Translations under genes and position numbers: made by a program
In this document: positions 47,490 to 59,635 of the stretch, piece after piece
Numbering within the stretch: the stretch's first letter is position 1
How the letters are laid out: each line of letters starts with the position of its first letter
NCBI GenBank assembly: GCA_037074705.1
Contig: CM073596.1
Span: forward strand, 50,930,001-50,994,000
DNA: 64,000 nt
Source: Zhengitettix transpicula
Taxonomy: Eukaryota > Arthropoda > Insecta > Orthoptera > Tetrigidae
Reading direction: 5' to 3'
The notes under the pieces: model-generated
What the model saw: the letters and a program-made list of their open reading frames with translations, nothing else
Database searches by the model: none
Told to the model about the DNA's origin: nothing

Positions 47490-50400
47490 AACAATTACAC
47501 CGGGAAAGTCTTCAATCTTTGGTATATTTTCATAGTTGCATTTACTAAAGTGTTGAATTTAATGCCCCTTCATCAAATGGGGAGAAATGGAATCATTAAA
47601 TCTAAAACTAAAAAGTTACCACCAATAGAAAATTTAATTAACACAATACTTTGTTCAAAAAATGGTTATGAATAATTTTTATCTCCTCAATATGAAATTT
47701 ATTGTTGCTAAGCTACCACTTACAGTCGAAAAAGTCTCCTTACTTGGGAGAGAGAAAAAGATCCAGGTCACGATGCCTGAGGAGTCTGTTGGAAAGCGTT
47801 TATTTTCGGCGCCAAGTTTCCATAATACGGCTTCGAGGGATAGATGGATGGATGGATGTTAGTAATTTCGACAACCGTGGTCGTGGGCTGTCGTAAATCT
47901 AGAGCAGGCGAAGCGGATGTCAACAGTTTAGACGGACAGCGGCCCACAGACATGAACGATCCTCCGAGCTAAGACTTTAATTTGAATGAACCGACAGGGT
48001 TTACCACGCAAACGGCGCCCACGGCGACTTGATCGATATACATATAAAAGAATTTACAATCCTTTCCGTACGAGAAATTTATGCTCGATGTTTTTTTGTC
48101 CAAGCTGGTCTCAATAAAGATGACGCCGCTGCTAACCGCAGGACATTACCCTGCTTTTCCTCAATTATCCAGACGAGTGACGTCCTAATAAAAATCCAGG
48201 GTCACATCGTTCCCATTCTTACAAGAAATGACCGAAGACACAGGCTGAAATCCAGGAAGTGTCATGGGACTTCCACTAACTCATTCCCACTCCATCTCCT
48301 TCCTGTCTGGCAGGTCCTCACATCGCCATCAGTTTATATTCTTGACGGTATAAATCCCTCTCATCGTAGTTTTAGCTAAAATCTCCCACGTTCCTTACGA
48401 AGTTTTACAATAATTTCCCACGCAACCTTGAGACCTGTTCAATGTCAATGATTAAGAAAAAATGTCTCACGTCAATTTTGTTGGACCGAAAATATATCCG
48501 TGTCATCTGCTTCAGACATTTGATTGCTTAAATCTCGACTAGCAAGGTTTAGCGGAGCTTAAAATTCGTTTCACTTAAGCATAAACTTCCAAGATATAAT
48601 ATGTTACGTGTTTGGCTAATTTTTTGGTCACAAGTCAATATTTTCTATAATGTATTTTTATTTATTATAACACTTGCTCTCCTACAATAATTTCTATTCT
48701 ATCTACCTTCTTGTTTCGTCTCAATTTCATTCGTTCTTACTTAACGTATTTAATCGTTTATGAATCATCTGAATTATAAATGTCTCCAAAGCCGCTTTTC
48801 TGGAGTAAACATAATTAAGTTTACTTTCATTAAGGAGTATTCGGACTCGTGCCGTCCTAATCCTTATTCTTAAACACAGATTTCCCTGGAAAACCACAAG
48901 TGTTATTTTTTAATGTTCGAAACTAGGGTTTTCCTTATTTCTTCATTCTTCCGCGTTCTCAAAATTTCTTCTATTACATAACAATGGAACAACCAGAGTA
49001 TTAAGCAGTTAAACATTTTACTTATCAACTCCTACTCTATTAATAAATTTTCAGAATCAGAGTTATATAATAATTATGACTTATCCTATTGCCTGTGTAG
49101 AACGAAAATGGAGCCAAGAAATATTTAATACCTCGAGTACATGTAGTGACGCAACTACTTGCAAGTCATATCGTGGATTTGGAGAAAAGACAATGATGGG
49201 CATAATTCAGGGATACTATATTTTATGATTTTCACAGGATGATTGAAGTAGGTGAGGTCTGAGAAGGATATAGACTGAGTTGTTCTGTAGACTATGTGAT
49301 TTAGAGTGTAAATGTTGCAAGTATTCGGCTACGTGATATAGGAGTAACGTGTGGGTGTCACCATAAAAAAAAGGTAAACAAGGCTACAAACCCTGCCTCG
49401 AAATAAAGAACATATATTCAATTTACAGTCATAAAGCTATAATAGTCAATTACTTATATAACATATTTTTGATTAGAATTGCCTCAGCAAATATAAATTC
49501 AGATCGAAGTCTAAGATCGTGCGAACGCGAAAGCTTAAAGCATGTTAATATATCACTGATGGACAGCGATATGCAAAGTGAACCAAGAGGTCCATAAATA
49601 TGGATAGCTTGGCTGCGCGAGTAAATACGACGCTCGGCTTGGAAACTGGATTCTTGTAAAAGGCACGGGCAACGGGGATGCCAATTGTGAATTTATATAA
49701 AAAAAATCGCTGAAGGCACTGAAGGCGTGAAACTGGCAATTAAAATTAAAAAAATATATTCGAGTCGCCGGACTTCGTGCTTCCTTCTTTTAAAAAAGGG
49801 GAATGCAACAAACGATTCATATTAAACAACATAATTCATGAGCAGTGCATTTGGTTTTTTTATTCTCACTATCTAAATGGAAACGTGTTGAATTTCCATT
49901 TTATTTCCTTTTCTCATAAAACCGGTCTCTATATAGAAAATTTAAAGAATCTTTATAGCATATAATTTACTGTAAATTTTAAGATTGTAAACAAACGTGA
50001 ACATTAATAAGTTTAATTATAATTAAAATAAAATTTGGCAAAATCTTGAGACTGTTAACTCGTGAGCTTGTGTTTGAAGGTTGATAGATATCAGGTGGAC
50101 GCATTTGAGTAAATCCGATCGGATAATAAGACATATTTAACTGAAGTCTAAAAAATCGGAGCATGAATATGGTTCGCTTAAAAGTAACTCTGCGTGGGAG
50201 AAACTCTGGGCCTGTTGTATATTATTTCTCTAAGGTCGAAGCGTGTTTTTATCCCTTTTTTAAAGCACCCAACAGAACCAAGCCCCATAAAAGCGGTATC
50301 TAAAGATAGATAATTTTTCAGTGATGCAGCGTCGGTTTTTCTGTTATATTTTTCGCTCCTGATAAAATAAACTTGGTTTAACAATAAGAAATTATCAGGA

Positions 50401-51334
50401 TAAGAACAATATAAACCTTCGGTCATCTTCGGCAAACATCGCAAAAGTGAGGATAAAAAATATTTTCAACCCCGGGGACTGTCATTCTGACTTTCGTAAT
50501 ATGCAACAGCTATATTTTATCCAAAATATCTTCAAATAATAAATTACTGCTGAAATTAATGTTACACTCGTTGGCAGCTAAACCGTATAAATTTTACAGT
50601 GACTTTAAATTATACTATAATAAAATAAATAATTCAAATACAATTTAAGTTTTAAATCGATAAACTGAATAAGTTGCAAACAATTCACGTAACTTTAATT
50701 AGTATTATAATATTTTTATTTCTATTGCAGGGGCCATTATTACTCAAACTTATTTTCATCAGTTGAGACTCTTCTCCATAGAGGAGAATTTTTCTCCAGT
50801 TATCTATCGTCCTATTTAAAAAGAAAAATTTATTACCCACCTATACTTGATTTTGTAATTTTGGTTTCATCTACTGAAAAGGCTACGTTTTGAAATTTCA
50901 AAAGTATTTACATTTCATGATTTTAGTGGTGTCCACGTTTGAATTAGAATTATTTTGTCTCCGTTTCACTAATAATCCCTACCCTAATTACTGCGCACGT
51001 GTTTAGGTCCTATAAGAAACGGTGACATCTAAATAAGAATTCATGACCTGCGTCTCTGGTCTTAAGAATTTTATTTCCCATCTTGTGAGCGAATTATACA
51101 AATTTCTTGCTAGGAATCATTAACCTCGCAAGCAGTCTCCATGCAAACCGGTTCAATGCCATCTTGTTCATGCGGAACAATCTACACACAATAGACTATT
51201 CAAGGCATGAGGATATTAAATGTTAAAAAATTACTCAAGCGAAAGAAGAAAGATGAGTGATTAAACGCGAATGAGACTGAATATGAAAATAAATAAATTT
51301 TAATTCGGTTTCGAATTACACCATGTTAGTGGAC

Positions 51335-51335
<1 letters not shown>
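47490..51335. other. Unassigned DNA
   Basis: A (GATG)n run lies near 47,843-47,858. The 116-codon plus frame at 48,029-48,379 and others around 47,660-47,950, 49,545-49,739 and 50,178-50,444 are unassigned. No recognised repeat was found in this 3.8-kb stretch. Confidence 0.5.

Positions 51336-51338
<3 letters not shown>

Positions 51339-51365
<27 letters not shown>
51339..51365. repeat. (TA)n microsatellite
   Basis: About 27 bp of alternating T and A next to the tRNA-like fragment. Confidence 0.95.
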
Positions 51366-51368
<3 letters not shown>

Positions 51369-51377
51369 AAATATATA

Positions 51378-51450
51378 AAACAGATGGACTGAACCAGGAT
51401 TGAACCCTGGATCTCCTTCTCTCACAGCAATTGGCAAGTACGAGCGTAGT
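51378..51450 (-). repeat. tRNA-like SINE fragment or tRNA relic
   Basis: On the minus strand CCAGGGTTCAATCCTGG (about 51,410-51,394) forms a full T-arm: the loop GTTCAATCC is a good B box with paired flanks. Upstream the same strand reads CGCTCGTACTTGCCAATTGC, which does not form a clear D- or anticodon arm, and no A box is convincing. It is therefore a SINE or tRNA relic, not a gene. Confidence 0.45.
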
Positions 51451-51454
51451 CAAT

Positions 51455-53830
51455 AAGTTTATTCGATTTATTTTATCTACAATTTTCATAAGAGTAGAAA
51501 ATTAAAAATTATCCAGTTGAGTGAATTTTTCCCTTCGCATAAACCACTGGAGTGAACCGTCGAGTGAGAAAGTGTAATTGTCGGAGTGAAGAAGTATAGA
51601 GAACTCCTATACATCGAATTGTTGTTTTTCCCTTACGTCAAAATACTGTCAATCTACTACTGCTTTTGGTGTCCTGTGATATTTATATATTAATTAATTG
51701 GCGTCCACGCGTGCCGGTTTGGTTTATTGCGTGTTAATTATATTAATTTATTTGTGTAACGCTTGCATGGAGACAACTTGTCCACTTTAGGGGAGCCTAT
51801 TTATTTTCGCCCACACTGCGTCAGACTCAATCTACAGGCGATAAAACCGTATGAGGAAGTTCTCATTATATGATAGAGAGGAAACCTTGTAACACTTGGC
51901 CAAGTGTTCTCGTAAATCATCCACAAATCGTTATAGCAGTTTCCTGAGTGATGTTTCGTGATTGCAGGCTGCGTAGCGAGCTCAATAATACCATTTCCGA
52001 TATTATAAAAAAAGATATAATAGTTATTGATTTTAAAGGAATGAACGTGACCGTGAATTAATGAGTGAATTAATAAAACTTTCCAAAATCACAAAAATTA
52101 TGTATTATTTTGGTATTCTGTCCCAAATCTTTGGACCATTAGCCGTTATAATAAAAATAATTAATAATTTTCAAAACTATTTAATTTTGAAAATATGGGC
52201 ATTTTAATATATTGCCCTAATCATTTGCACAAAAAATATATATAATTTTTGAAAACACATTTTCAATTCAACAAGAATCTCATACATAAATATATTTGAC
52301 AACATTAATTTTCAATATCAATGACCTATGTAAATATTTAATTATACAAACCTTCAATAGGTCCAGTTTATTTGCTCTTTTGTAGATTTGTATAATTATA
52401 CAATAGGCATTTTCATAATGAAAATAAATGCTGTCAAACATTTTTATGTAAAATATTCGTGTTATATAGAAAATGTTTTTTTAAAAACGTAATTTTTTTT
52501 GTGTGTACAGATAGATTTGGAAACATTTTCCAAAGCTCCAGATTTTCAAATTAAATATTTTATAAATTATTACTTAGTTTTTTATTATAATAGCGAGTGA
52601 TCCAAATTATTTGGGAATGAATAAAAAATCATGTCAGGCATATTCTATTTCAAATTCTCGAGGAATTTATGTATTTTGAAATAATACGTTTTGGTAAACA
52701 TATATTCTGTACTTATTTAATATTATAAATTTAATTTGGATCCTTTAAGAAATTTTAGTGGACGTTCTTTTCAACGACAAGAATTTATTTACGCCAAATG
52801 ATTTTACAATATAGCCTATTCGTACATTCCTCATAGTCTGAATCAGGAATACGCATTCGATTAGAAATTAAATAAAAATACAAAAAAAATCATACTCATC
52901 ATTTATTTGCTAGTAGACAGAATCTTTTTTCTTTCTACTTTCAAACAATTATTGTGTAAAAAATATTTAGAAAATAAGAAAAGTTCACTTGTAGAAATTT
53001 GAAACTAAATCATTGCGTCATACTCTATTTTAATAAATTCTGAATATTTTATATGATAGAATTTGTTCGGGTACATAAATCCCAAAGACATGCTTCGCAC
53101 ATTGAACCTGAAGATTCGTACATTTATTTGCGTTAAAAATTAATAATTTTATAAATATCATAACAGACCACATTTTGTAACAATGAGCACATAAACGGAT
53201 TATTACCAGTATTGTAGCCAAACAACACAAACGCCTACAATGTATGCAACCCACTTGCACAAAAAGTACGGTGGGCTGTAGATGTTAAGGCGCTTGACAT
53301 AAATTGTTTTAACCATTTACTTAACGACAACAACTAATACATTAAATAGGATCAATTCAGCTATCGTAAATTAAATCTTTTCAAGACATTTTTTTTGACA
53401 GTTTGTATTTCTCTGGTTAGTTAAAGCAATAAAACTCGAGTTCATCTCCACGTGAGGAAACATATTATGAGACAGCAGGTCTTAATAAATATGAATATTA
53501 ATAAATTAAATTATGATATGTCTGCAATCATGGCAGAAATTTTTATGGAAGTATGAAAATACGGGAATATAAAAATATAATAATGTACGTGAAAGTTAAT
53601 CGCGACAGAAATTCAACTACATGTTCACTGAAAATTTCTGGTATGCGTAAGAAAAACTCGCACTGAACTGGAAAAAATTATTTTTACATAGTATTTGATG
53701 ATTTATACAATATGAATATAACAGTCCCATTCAAGGTAAGACAAAAAATGAAAGATGAAAAAAAAATTAAGAGAGGATCATCTACTTTGCGGACTATGTC
53801 CGTTAATAAAAAACGAAGGTATAGATATAG
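51455..53830. other. Unassigned AT-rich DNA
   Basis: No gene or repeat recognised; the minus frame at 53,030-53,260 is unassigned. Confidence 0.55.
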
Positions 53831-53835
53831 TGGAT

Positions 53836-53984
53836 ACGGAAGAGAGATCAAGGGTTAACTACAGCCCCCTGACAATATTTTAGGCAAAGATCCTACCTGG
53901 TTATAATTTTTTTTAGAGTAATAGACTACGTGAGGGCAACTCCCCTTTAATAGCATAGGAAGGGATTTGAAAGGTAGGATGCGC
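53836..53984 (-). repeat. Two juxtaposed fragments of the poly(A)-tailed repeat (family P)
   Basis: Positions 53,836-53,900 (AGATCAAGGGTTAACTACAG, AAAGATCCTACCTGG) match the interior of the full copies. Positions 53,907-53,984 (T-run, AGAGTAATAGACTACGTGAG, CTCCCCTTTAATAGCATAGG, AAGGGATTTGAAAGG) match their poly(T) end. The order is rearranged relative to the full copies: the interior piece comes before the poly(T) end. This fits a truncated copy inserted next to another. Confidence 0.7.
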
Positions 53985-53989
53985 ACCTG

Positions 53990-54995
53990 AGGTAATCGTT
54001 TTATTTTTCTGCTGAAGGAAATATTAATAAATAAAGTATGTTAAGAAATGCATCGCTGATGACGTGGCGGCTTCTGATTGGAAGAGCAATATTATTGCAT
54101 ATATAGCAGGCTCATATAAGAAATTCAATTTCAAAAAATTATTTAAATTATAAAATGGTAATATGTTTGGCTTAGCTCATTTAGCTCATTTGAAACAGAA
54201 CAAAACACACTTGTTAAGTAACCTTTCCTGTCTGTAAATGACACCCATTTTAAAAATATTGATACTAGTACATGCAGATTTTTGGTTCTCAGGATTATAT
54301 TTATAAAAATAAACATTTTCACGTTCTAATATTTGAAATATCCTAACTTTTCGATAGAAACGAACGATAAGCAGTGAAAACTGCTCCAAATTGTTACGTG
54401 TCCGTCTTGTAGATACAAGAATAGGTCCTCGATTTTTACGCTTAAACAAAGAATCGCTTGAGGATGAGATGAGTAAGGGACATTCATGGGTGAAATTTTT
54501 TGTTCGCACAAAGCGTGAAATACCCACCGACGCCCGATGAGTCAGTCTCAGTTCTTGTTGCGAAACTGACTCCACTTGTGTAGAGGTCGATATTCCACTA
54601 AGAACTAGGCGATATCCAAATGGAAACCGCAAGATCTGAGGAGTATTTTGACAATTCTTCACATATTCAGAATGAAATTTATTCTAGACTCTTCACACAC
54701 CCTTATTCCCCGAAATGACTGAGTGTGATTTCAGTCTACTGCCGAAGTTTAAATTCCAGCCGAAAGAGACCACAATTTCTCAATAAAGAATCGACTAGGC
54801 GGAACAAAGAAGTAGTTGAAATGAAATTCCAAAAACATGTGACACAGAACAAACAATTGTGTGTATTGCCACGGATGATTTCCATAAGGGAGATTATAGA
54901 AAATATGTCCAAGGTTTTATATTTACTTTAACAACGAGTTTACATGGGTTATTATCCTTATAAATATAGCTATTGAACTGAGAAGAGTTGAGTGA
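53990..54995. other. Unassigned DNA holding the longest reading frame of the window
   Basis: The minus frame 54,662-54,186 (158 codons, non-ATG start) is not recognised. Within it 54,635-54,524 is bounded by an acceptor-like ACTCCTCAG and a donor-like TGG|GTATTT and reads ILRFPFGYRLVLSGISTSTQ, so a short exon is conceivable, but without homology it stays unassigned. Confidence 0.35.
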
Positions 54996-55002
54996 GAACT
55001 AC

Positions 55003-55147
55003 CTTTTGAGCGTGTCGACGCCGGCAGCAGGTCCTGGCCACGGTGGCGCTGGCGGCGAAAGCTCTGGAGGGCGCCAACCCTGTCCTCCACACGGGCCTCT
55101 TCGGCGGCTGCTTTTGCTTCCGCGAGTTCTGGCCACTCTCTCCCATT
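55003..55147 (-). CDS. Candidate internal coding exon, unknown product
   Basis: A GC-rich 145-nt block is bounded on the minus strand by an acceptor (TTCATATGTTTTAG|AATGGG, cut at 55,148/55,147) and a donor (CTCAAAAG|GTAGTT, cut at 55,003/55,002). All three minus frames are open. The frame with the most coding-like codons (G-rich first positions) reads NGREWPELAEAKAAAEEARV, then EDRVGALQSFRRQRHRGQDL, suggesting a charged helix or coiled coil. The plus strand is also open (VLATVALAAKALEGANPVLH) with strongly GC-ending codons but lacks a good donor. Product not recognised. Confidence 0.3.
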
Positions 55148-55204
55148 CTAAAACATATGAAAACATCAACACGCTTAACAAGTTGGTCCAAGAAGTGTAG
55201 AAAC

Positions 55205-55365
55205 GATGCTCGGACTTTCCAGACGGGTACAACAATGATTAACACGCGACGATTCGAAGCCAACGGTTCTGTTCATCGTCATCATGTACCTCATCAGGAG
55301 CTGTTGGTCGTCGAAACTTCGCGAGTTATTCATTGTTGTACCTGCTTTGAAACTCGGAAACTCTT
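55205..55365. repeat. Foldback element, about 160 bp
   Basis: GGTACAACAATGATTAACAC then GCGACGATTCGAA (from 55,226) is inverted as TTCGCGAGTTATTCATTGTT then GTACC (to 55,342). Weaker complementarity extends outwards by about 20 bp (CTTTCCAGAC versus CTTTGAAA). The plus strand of the right arm carries GTCGTCGAAACTTCGCG. The middle holds CTGATGAGGTACATGATGAC on the minus strand. Frames on both strands therefore encode similar peptides (GTTMI-TRRF-like and GTTMNNSRSF), an effect of the palindrome. Confidence 0.65.
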
Positions 55366-55369
55366 CTAC

Positions 55370-55690
55370 AGCATGTATACAGGGAAGGATTTTCCATCTT
55401 TGCTCCAAAACAAAAATCTCAATTACTTAGTAGTAAATGAAATTTATTCACGCACGGTAGAAACTTCATGACTTTGCAAACCAGTAAAATGATAAAATTT
55501 ATTCATTAAGAATAAATAAATATAGTAAAATAATTGGCGGCATTGAGATTGAGAATCAAAATAACAAATTGGTTGTCGATGAAAGTCGCTTCTTCAGAAA
55601 ACACATGAAAAACAGAAATTAATTTATATTACATTACTTATGTTCTAATCTTTGATGAGATAAATAATAATTTGAGTAATTTTCACTTCT
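55370..55690. other. Unassigned AT-rich DNA
   Basis: Nothing recognised between the foldback and the poly(T) repeat. Confidence 0.5.
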
Positions 55691-55692
55691 TG

Positions 55693-55964
55693 TTTTTTTT
55701 TTTTTAGGGCAACAGGCTACATGAGGGTGATCCACATTGGGCAACTCCCCTTTAATAGCATAGGAAGGGATTAGAAAGGGGGGATGCGGAAGGGTAGAGG
55801 AAGGTAGCCAAGGGTTAACTAGGGCCCCCGGGCTATGGTTTAAGGATCCTACCCGGCATTCGCCTAAAGAAATGCAGGGAAAACCCTAGAAAAACCTGCA
55901 TCGGGTAGGTCGGGCATTTGGTACTTGTCCCACGCCCTTCCGATGACGGGAGAGGAGTTTGCTT
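55693..55964 (-). repeat. Poly(A)-tailed short repeat (family P), near-complete copy
   Basis: It starts with 13 T (55,693-55,705), then GGGCAACAGGCTACATGAGG, CCCCTTTAATAGCATAGGAA, GTTAACTAGGGCCCCCGGGC, AAGGATCCTACCCGGCATTC, and ends CGATGACGGGAGAGGAGTTT. In minus orientation it is a body of about 255 bp ending in poly(A), the form of a retroposed SINE or short transcript copy. Copy B is at 60,463-60,734. No tRNA boxes are obvious, so its origin is unknown. Confidence 0.8.
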
Positions 55965-55969
55965 GCTCT

Positions 55970-58495
55970 CAAAGCACTCATTTATATTATAGGTTTTTTA
56001 TTGAGACAGAGAGAGAGATTCTGAATGACTTGTTTTATTGATCCAGAGTGACGGATATGCCCAAACACATGAATGAATTTGCTTTTGAATGAAATTTCTG
56101 TGACTGTCTGCGTGTATTTGGGTATGAGAAAGGTCAGCGATGGAGCCCACGAGATCTACGCCGCAGACCCGCCCACTTGGGCCTGCAAACCCACACGTCT
56201 CAAATCGCTCTTTCACACACGAAGCTTGTAGCAAAATATTTCTTTACGTTTGGAATTAATCCTCACCTTTATTCATGACTTCGTGACAGATGTTTCGGCA
56301 GCTGTTGTGAAAGCTGCTGGAAGAATATATTGACCTTGTTATCCACTTCTTCTCTTCAAGACGATTTATTTACTTCGACGGTATAAACTTTACTCCATAA
56401 ACCTATCTGTATTGCTTCTTCTATCCCTCTGTCTCTTCTCCTTTTTCTGGTTGATTTATGTAGTTTCCCCTTATTCTTTCTCCGTTTTCTAGTCTTTTCT
56501 TCCTCTTTATTCAGGCGATTAAATAGCCGAAAAGTACTTGCATATATTAAAGTTATTGTTCAGATTATATTAAATATTAAACATTTACATATCTCTCTGA
56601 TGCTCGGGAAATCCTTTGGAAATTTTAAACGTCATTTGTGGAAATAGTGAAGGAAATGAAGTCAAGTCAAGCACAAAAAAATAATAATTGAGTTGACGAA
56701 TAAAAAAGCCTATGGTTATCGAAAGGTTCTATAAATCGGAGGCATTCTTTCTTAAAAATTGGATAATATACGTAAATAACGCAACAATACATCTGGATCC
56801 GTAGCATCCGAGTTCATTAGAAGAATTAAGTTGGATGAAATAAATTCAATGGTAATCAAAGCGAATATTAAATGCTAAGAGGAACGTCGTAGTCGATATT
56901 TATTATAAAACACTGTTCCCGTCTCTCTCTTTAACAGGATTTACCTTATTTTTCTCTAAATCAGACTCGGAATGCCAAGGGTTCCGTAAAAATTGTATAT
57001 ATAACATTTAGTAAATATCACAACCCTGATGGAAAAGAGTTCCTTAGAATGTAATATTCAAGCTGAGCATCTTTTAGCACTGAAGAAAATGTTAATTTCT
57101 GTGTCAATACCTTCAAACAGGACTGTTCCAAAACCTAAGGACAGTCATTGTCTTTGTTTCTTGAGCAAACAGGTAGGCGTCTGACAGGAAGATAATCCTA
57201 GCTTCCAGACCTACTCTTAAGCCTAAATTATCTGTTCGTGTTGACTGCGACACGATAATAAGTCGGCATTTACTGGACTGTAGGGGCGAACTGAATAATG
57301 CATTAGGTAGATGGCACCTGGCCAGAGGATCTCTGATAAAAAAAAAGCCTGCTCGTAATTTATAAAGGCGACCTTCCCTCTGGAGTAATTTCAAAAACGG
57401 TCGTCCTGAAGAATTAGCCGGAGGGACTCTTCACTAAGCCACGTAAATAAATCATTAACAATCGTCGGCTTTCAGAATTTGATTATTGGACTGCCACGAG
57501 TTCAACTGTTTGATAACTGATGTCAGACTTATACGCACACCTTTTAAAATGTAACTTAAAAAATCTAGTCTATTTACGAAAGCAATTTTTCAAACCCAGT
57601 AAAAATATAACAGTGAAATTAGATATTATTACCCTTTCTTCTCAACAGACCTGCTAATTAAATTACAATAACTTAATAAGTTTAAATAAATAACTAGAAT
57701 ATACATTAGTTACATTGTATAATCATTTCTAAATAAATTTGTCTCGTAGGTAAACTTAAACAAAATTTAAATCAATAGTAAAAAAGGAAATCAATTGGCT
57801 TCTGTAGATCGAAAGCGCACATAACTTTAAATTACAGGATAAATGACACAGTAATTCAGCATAATAATACATGTACATGCTTAGGAGAGAAATTTTGTAG
57901 AAATTTCGGGTGGTGAACCCCAGTCAGAGCAAGTGACGTGTAAGGCGTGGAACACGCTGAGAGTGCTAGGACTATGACAGATACAAAATAACATCTAGGA
58001 TGCAGAAAAATGACCTAGAGAAATTCCAATCGAAGACTGGAACTGCGTGGAACAGGTTTTTAGTCACAAACCTGACTACAAAAATTTTTAAAAACAATGT
58101 GGACAGAATATTAATTCAAGGGATGTGTTATTTTACTTATTTAGCGGACATTTTAATTTATAATCTATTTGTTAAATAACTGCCACCAAGTGTATACTTA
58201 TTTGAGGTAATAAACTCATTCGTTCAAAAACGGACCTTCAGCATGATGGAAAAAAAATTATAAAGTATATTTTATAGTCGGTATTTTGTAAACATTTCGA
58301 AATATGAAGCTGATTATGGAAACGCCGAAAGCTGTTTTTCCAACATTCAAATAAATGTATTGTATACATTTATCTTATTATTCCTTTATTGAGTAATAAA
58401 AAAAAGGGCCTATATAATTAAGAAATTAACTAAATTTACGACCGATTTTCCCAAGGAAATATAAAATTTACAAAGTAAAGTTTAGATAATTCTAA
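55970..58495. other. Unassigned DNA with one half terminal motif
   Basis: At about 56,325-56,284 the minus strand reads GCAGC-loop-GCTGC-C-GAAAC-ATCT-GTC, a hairpin, GAAAC and a GUC triplet, but the CTGANGA half is lost. Frames at 55,998-56,234 and 57,113-57,394 (minus) are unassigned. Confidence 0.45.
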
Positions 58496-58504
58496 CAACT
58501 AAAA

Positions 58505-58790
58505 AGACTGAGTTTCATTTTTTCGGATGGCTATCAACATGAATTTTCCAATTTAATTTATTGCTCACAAATAATTCAATTCATTTAATTCATTGATTCT
58601 ACTATTTTCTGTGCCTAAACTTCACAATGAATGAATCACCATCGGAGGCAAAGTATTAGATTGGGGTAAATCAATTGTATACTATAAGAACGAATAATAG
58701 ACCCAAAATAATACCTTGTGGAACACCAAACTTTATCAGTCGCGAGAGTGAAGGTTTTTGTCAGAAAGTAAATCCGTCACAGTAACTTTT
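58505..58790 (-). pseudogene. LINE reverse-transcriptase relic with internal deletion
   Basis: On the minus strand 58,740-58,675 reads LIKFGVPQGIILGLLFVLIV, then YN and a stop. GVPQG-x-(I/V)LG-x-LLF is the conserved block of non-LTR reverse transcriptases just before the YADD motif (usual form GVPQGS-LGPLLF-YINDL). Farther down (about 58,570-58,520) the frame reads NKLNWKIHVDSHPKK, resembling the KL-W-x-H(I/V) block that lies well after YADD. The catalytic YADD segment is absent between them, so an internal deletion of the palm domain is inferred, besides several stops. Confidence 0.6.
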
Positions 58791-58794
58791 GTCA

Positions 58795-59342
58795 TCAGGT
58801 TAATTAAATAAAGAAGACAAATTGGATTGTGGTAATTTCAGAGTACAAATATGTAATCAAGTGTGCTAGAGGTTAATTAAATTGTATAGCGTTATCCGTT
58901 CATGTTTCTATAAGTTCCTTGATAATTCTATTGAAAGAAAGATTTTAGAGAATAATTCTAAGAGTGAACATTGACGTTGATTTTTATCTTCAATTCTACT
59001 GAATTATTTCTCAGCGTTTACTTTCAAAAGATAGAAGTGAAGCGAAGTAAAATTACCCAACCGTTCCTATAAACATTCCTTCGACGGGACATTTAGATTC
59101 AGATAAGTATTAAAAGAGATATAGAGCGATATATGACGCCCACACTGCTCATAAAAACATGACCAACTGAGATTCACTCTATCAACAAAAAAAAAAGATT
59201 GATCACAACAGGTTTTCTGAAGCCTGTTACATAATTTCGCCAGGACCAGCACATGAGGAAGTTTGTTAACGGTTACTATTGGCGTCCCACGCACAGTATT
59301 CTACAAAAAACTGAAACAATAATATTCTGTACACACACACAC

Positions 59343-59384
<42 letters not shown>

Positions 59385-59630
59385 TACTACGATAAAAAAT
59401 CAATGGAAAACCAATTTCGCGATTGCGATGTCTTACATTTACAACTGTATGGAGTAAACATAAATGGAGTTGGCACCATGTGGATTATCCTCAAGTAGCC
59501 TGTTACTCTAAAATAAATTCGTTTTTTTTTAAATGACAGTATAAGAAAGAACACAAATCATAGTTCAACGAAACCCTAAGTAATACAAGGAAGGAAGGAA
59601 GGAAGTACAGTGGTAGAGATAGTAATGAGA
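58795..59630. other. Unassigned AT-rich DNA
   Basis: It contains the (AC)n(AT)n compound tract at 59,331-59,382 and a (GGAA)n run at 59,588-59,605. No gene recognised. Confidence 0.55.
59331..59382. repeat. Compound (AC)n(AT)n microsatellite
   Basis: An AC run of about 15 bp passes directly into about 36 bp of alternating A and T. Confidence 0.9.
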
Positions 59631-59635
59631 TTCAG

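Noticed and set aside
47839..47860. (GATG)n run as a functional element
   Set aside because: Short tetranucleotide microsatellite with no supporting context.
51378..51450. Functional tRNA gene on the minus strand
   Set aside because: Only the T-arm is convincing; no A box, D-arm, anticodon arm or acceptor stem can be paired.
54186..54662. 158-codon minus-strand reading frame as a gene
   Set aside because: Non-ATG start, no recognised domain, mixed codon use; a frame of this length can arise by chance in 64 kb.
59253..59498. 81-codon plus-strand frame
   Set aside because: Contains translated (AC)n and (TA)n repeats (THTHT, YIYIYIYIY); not a gene.
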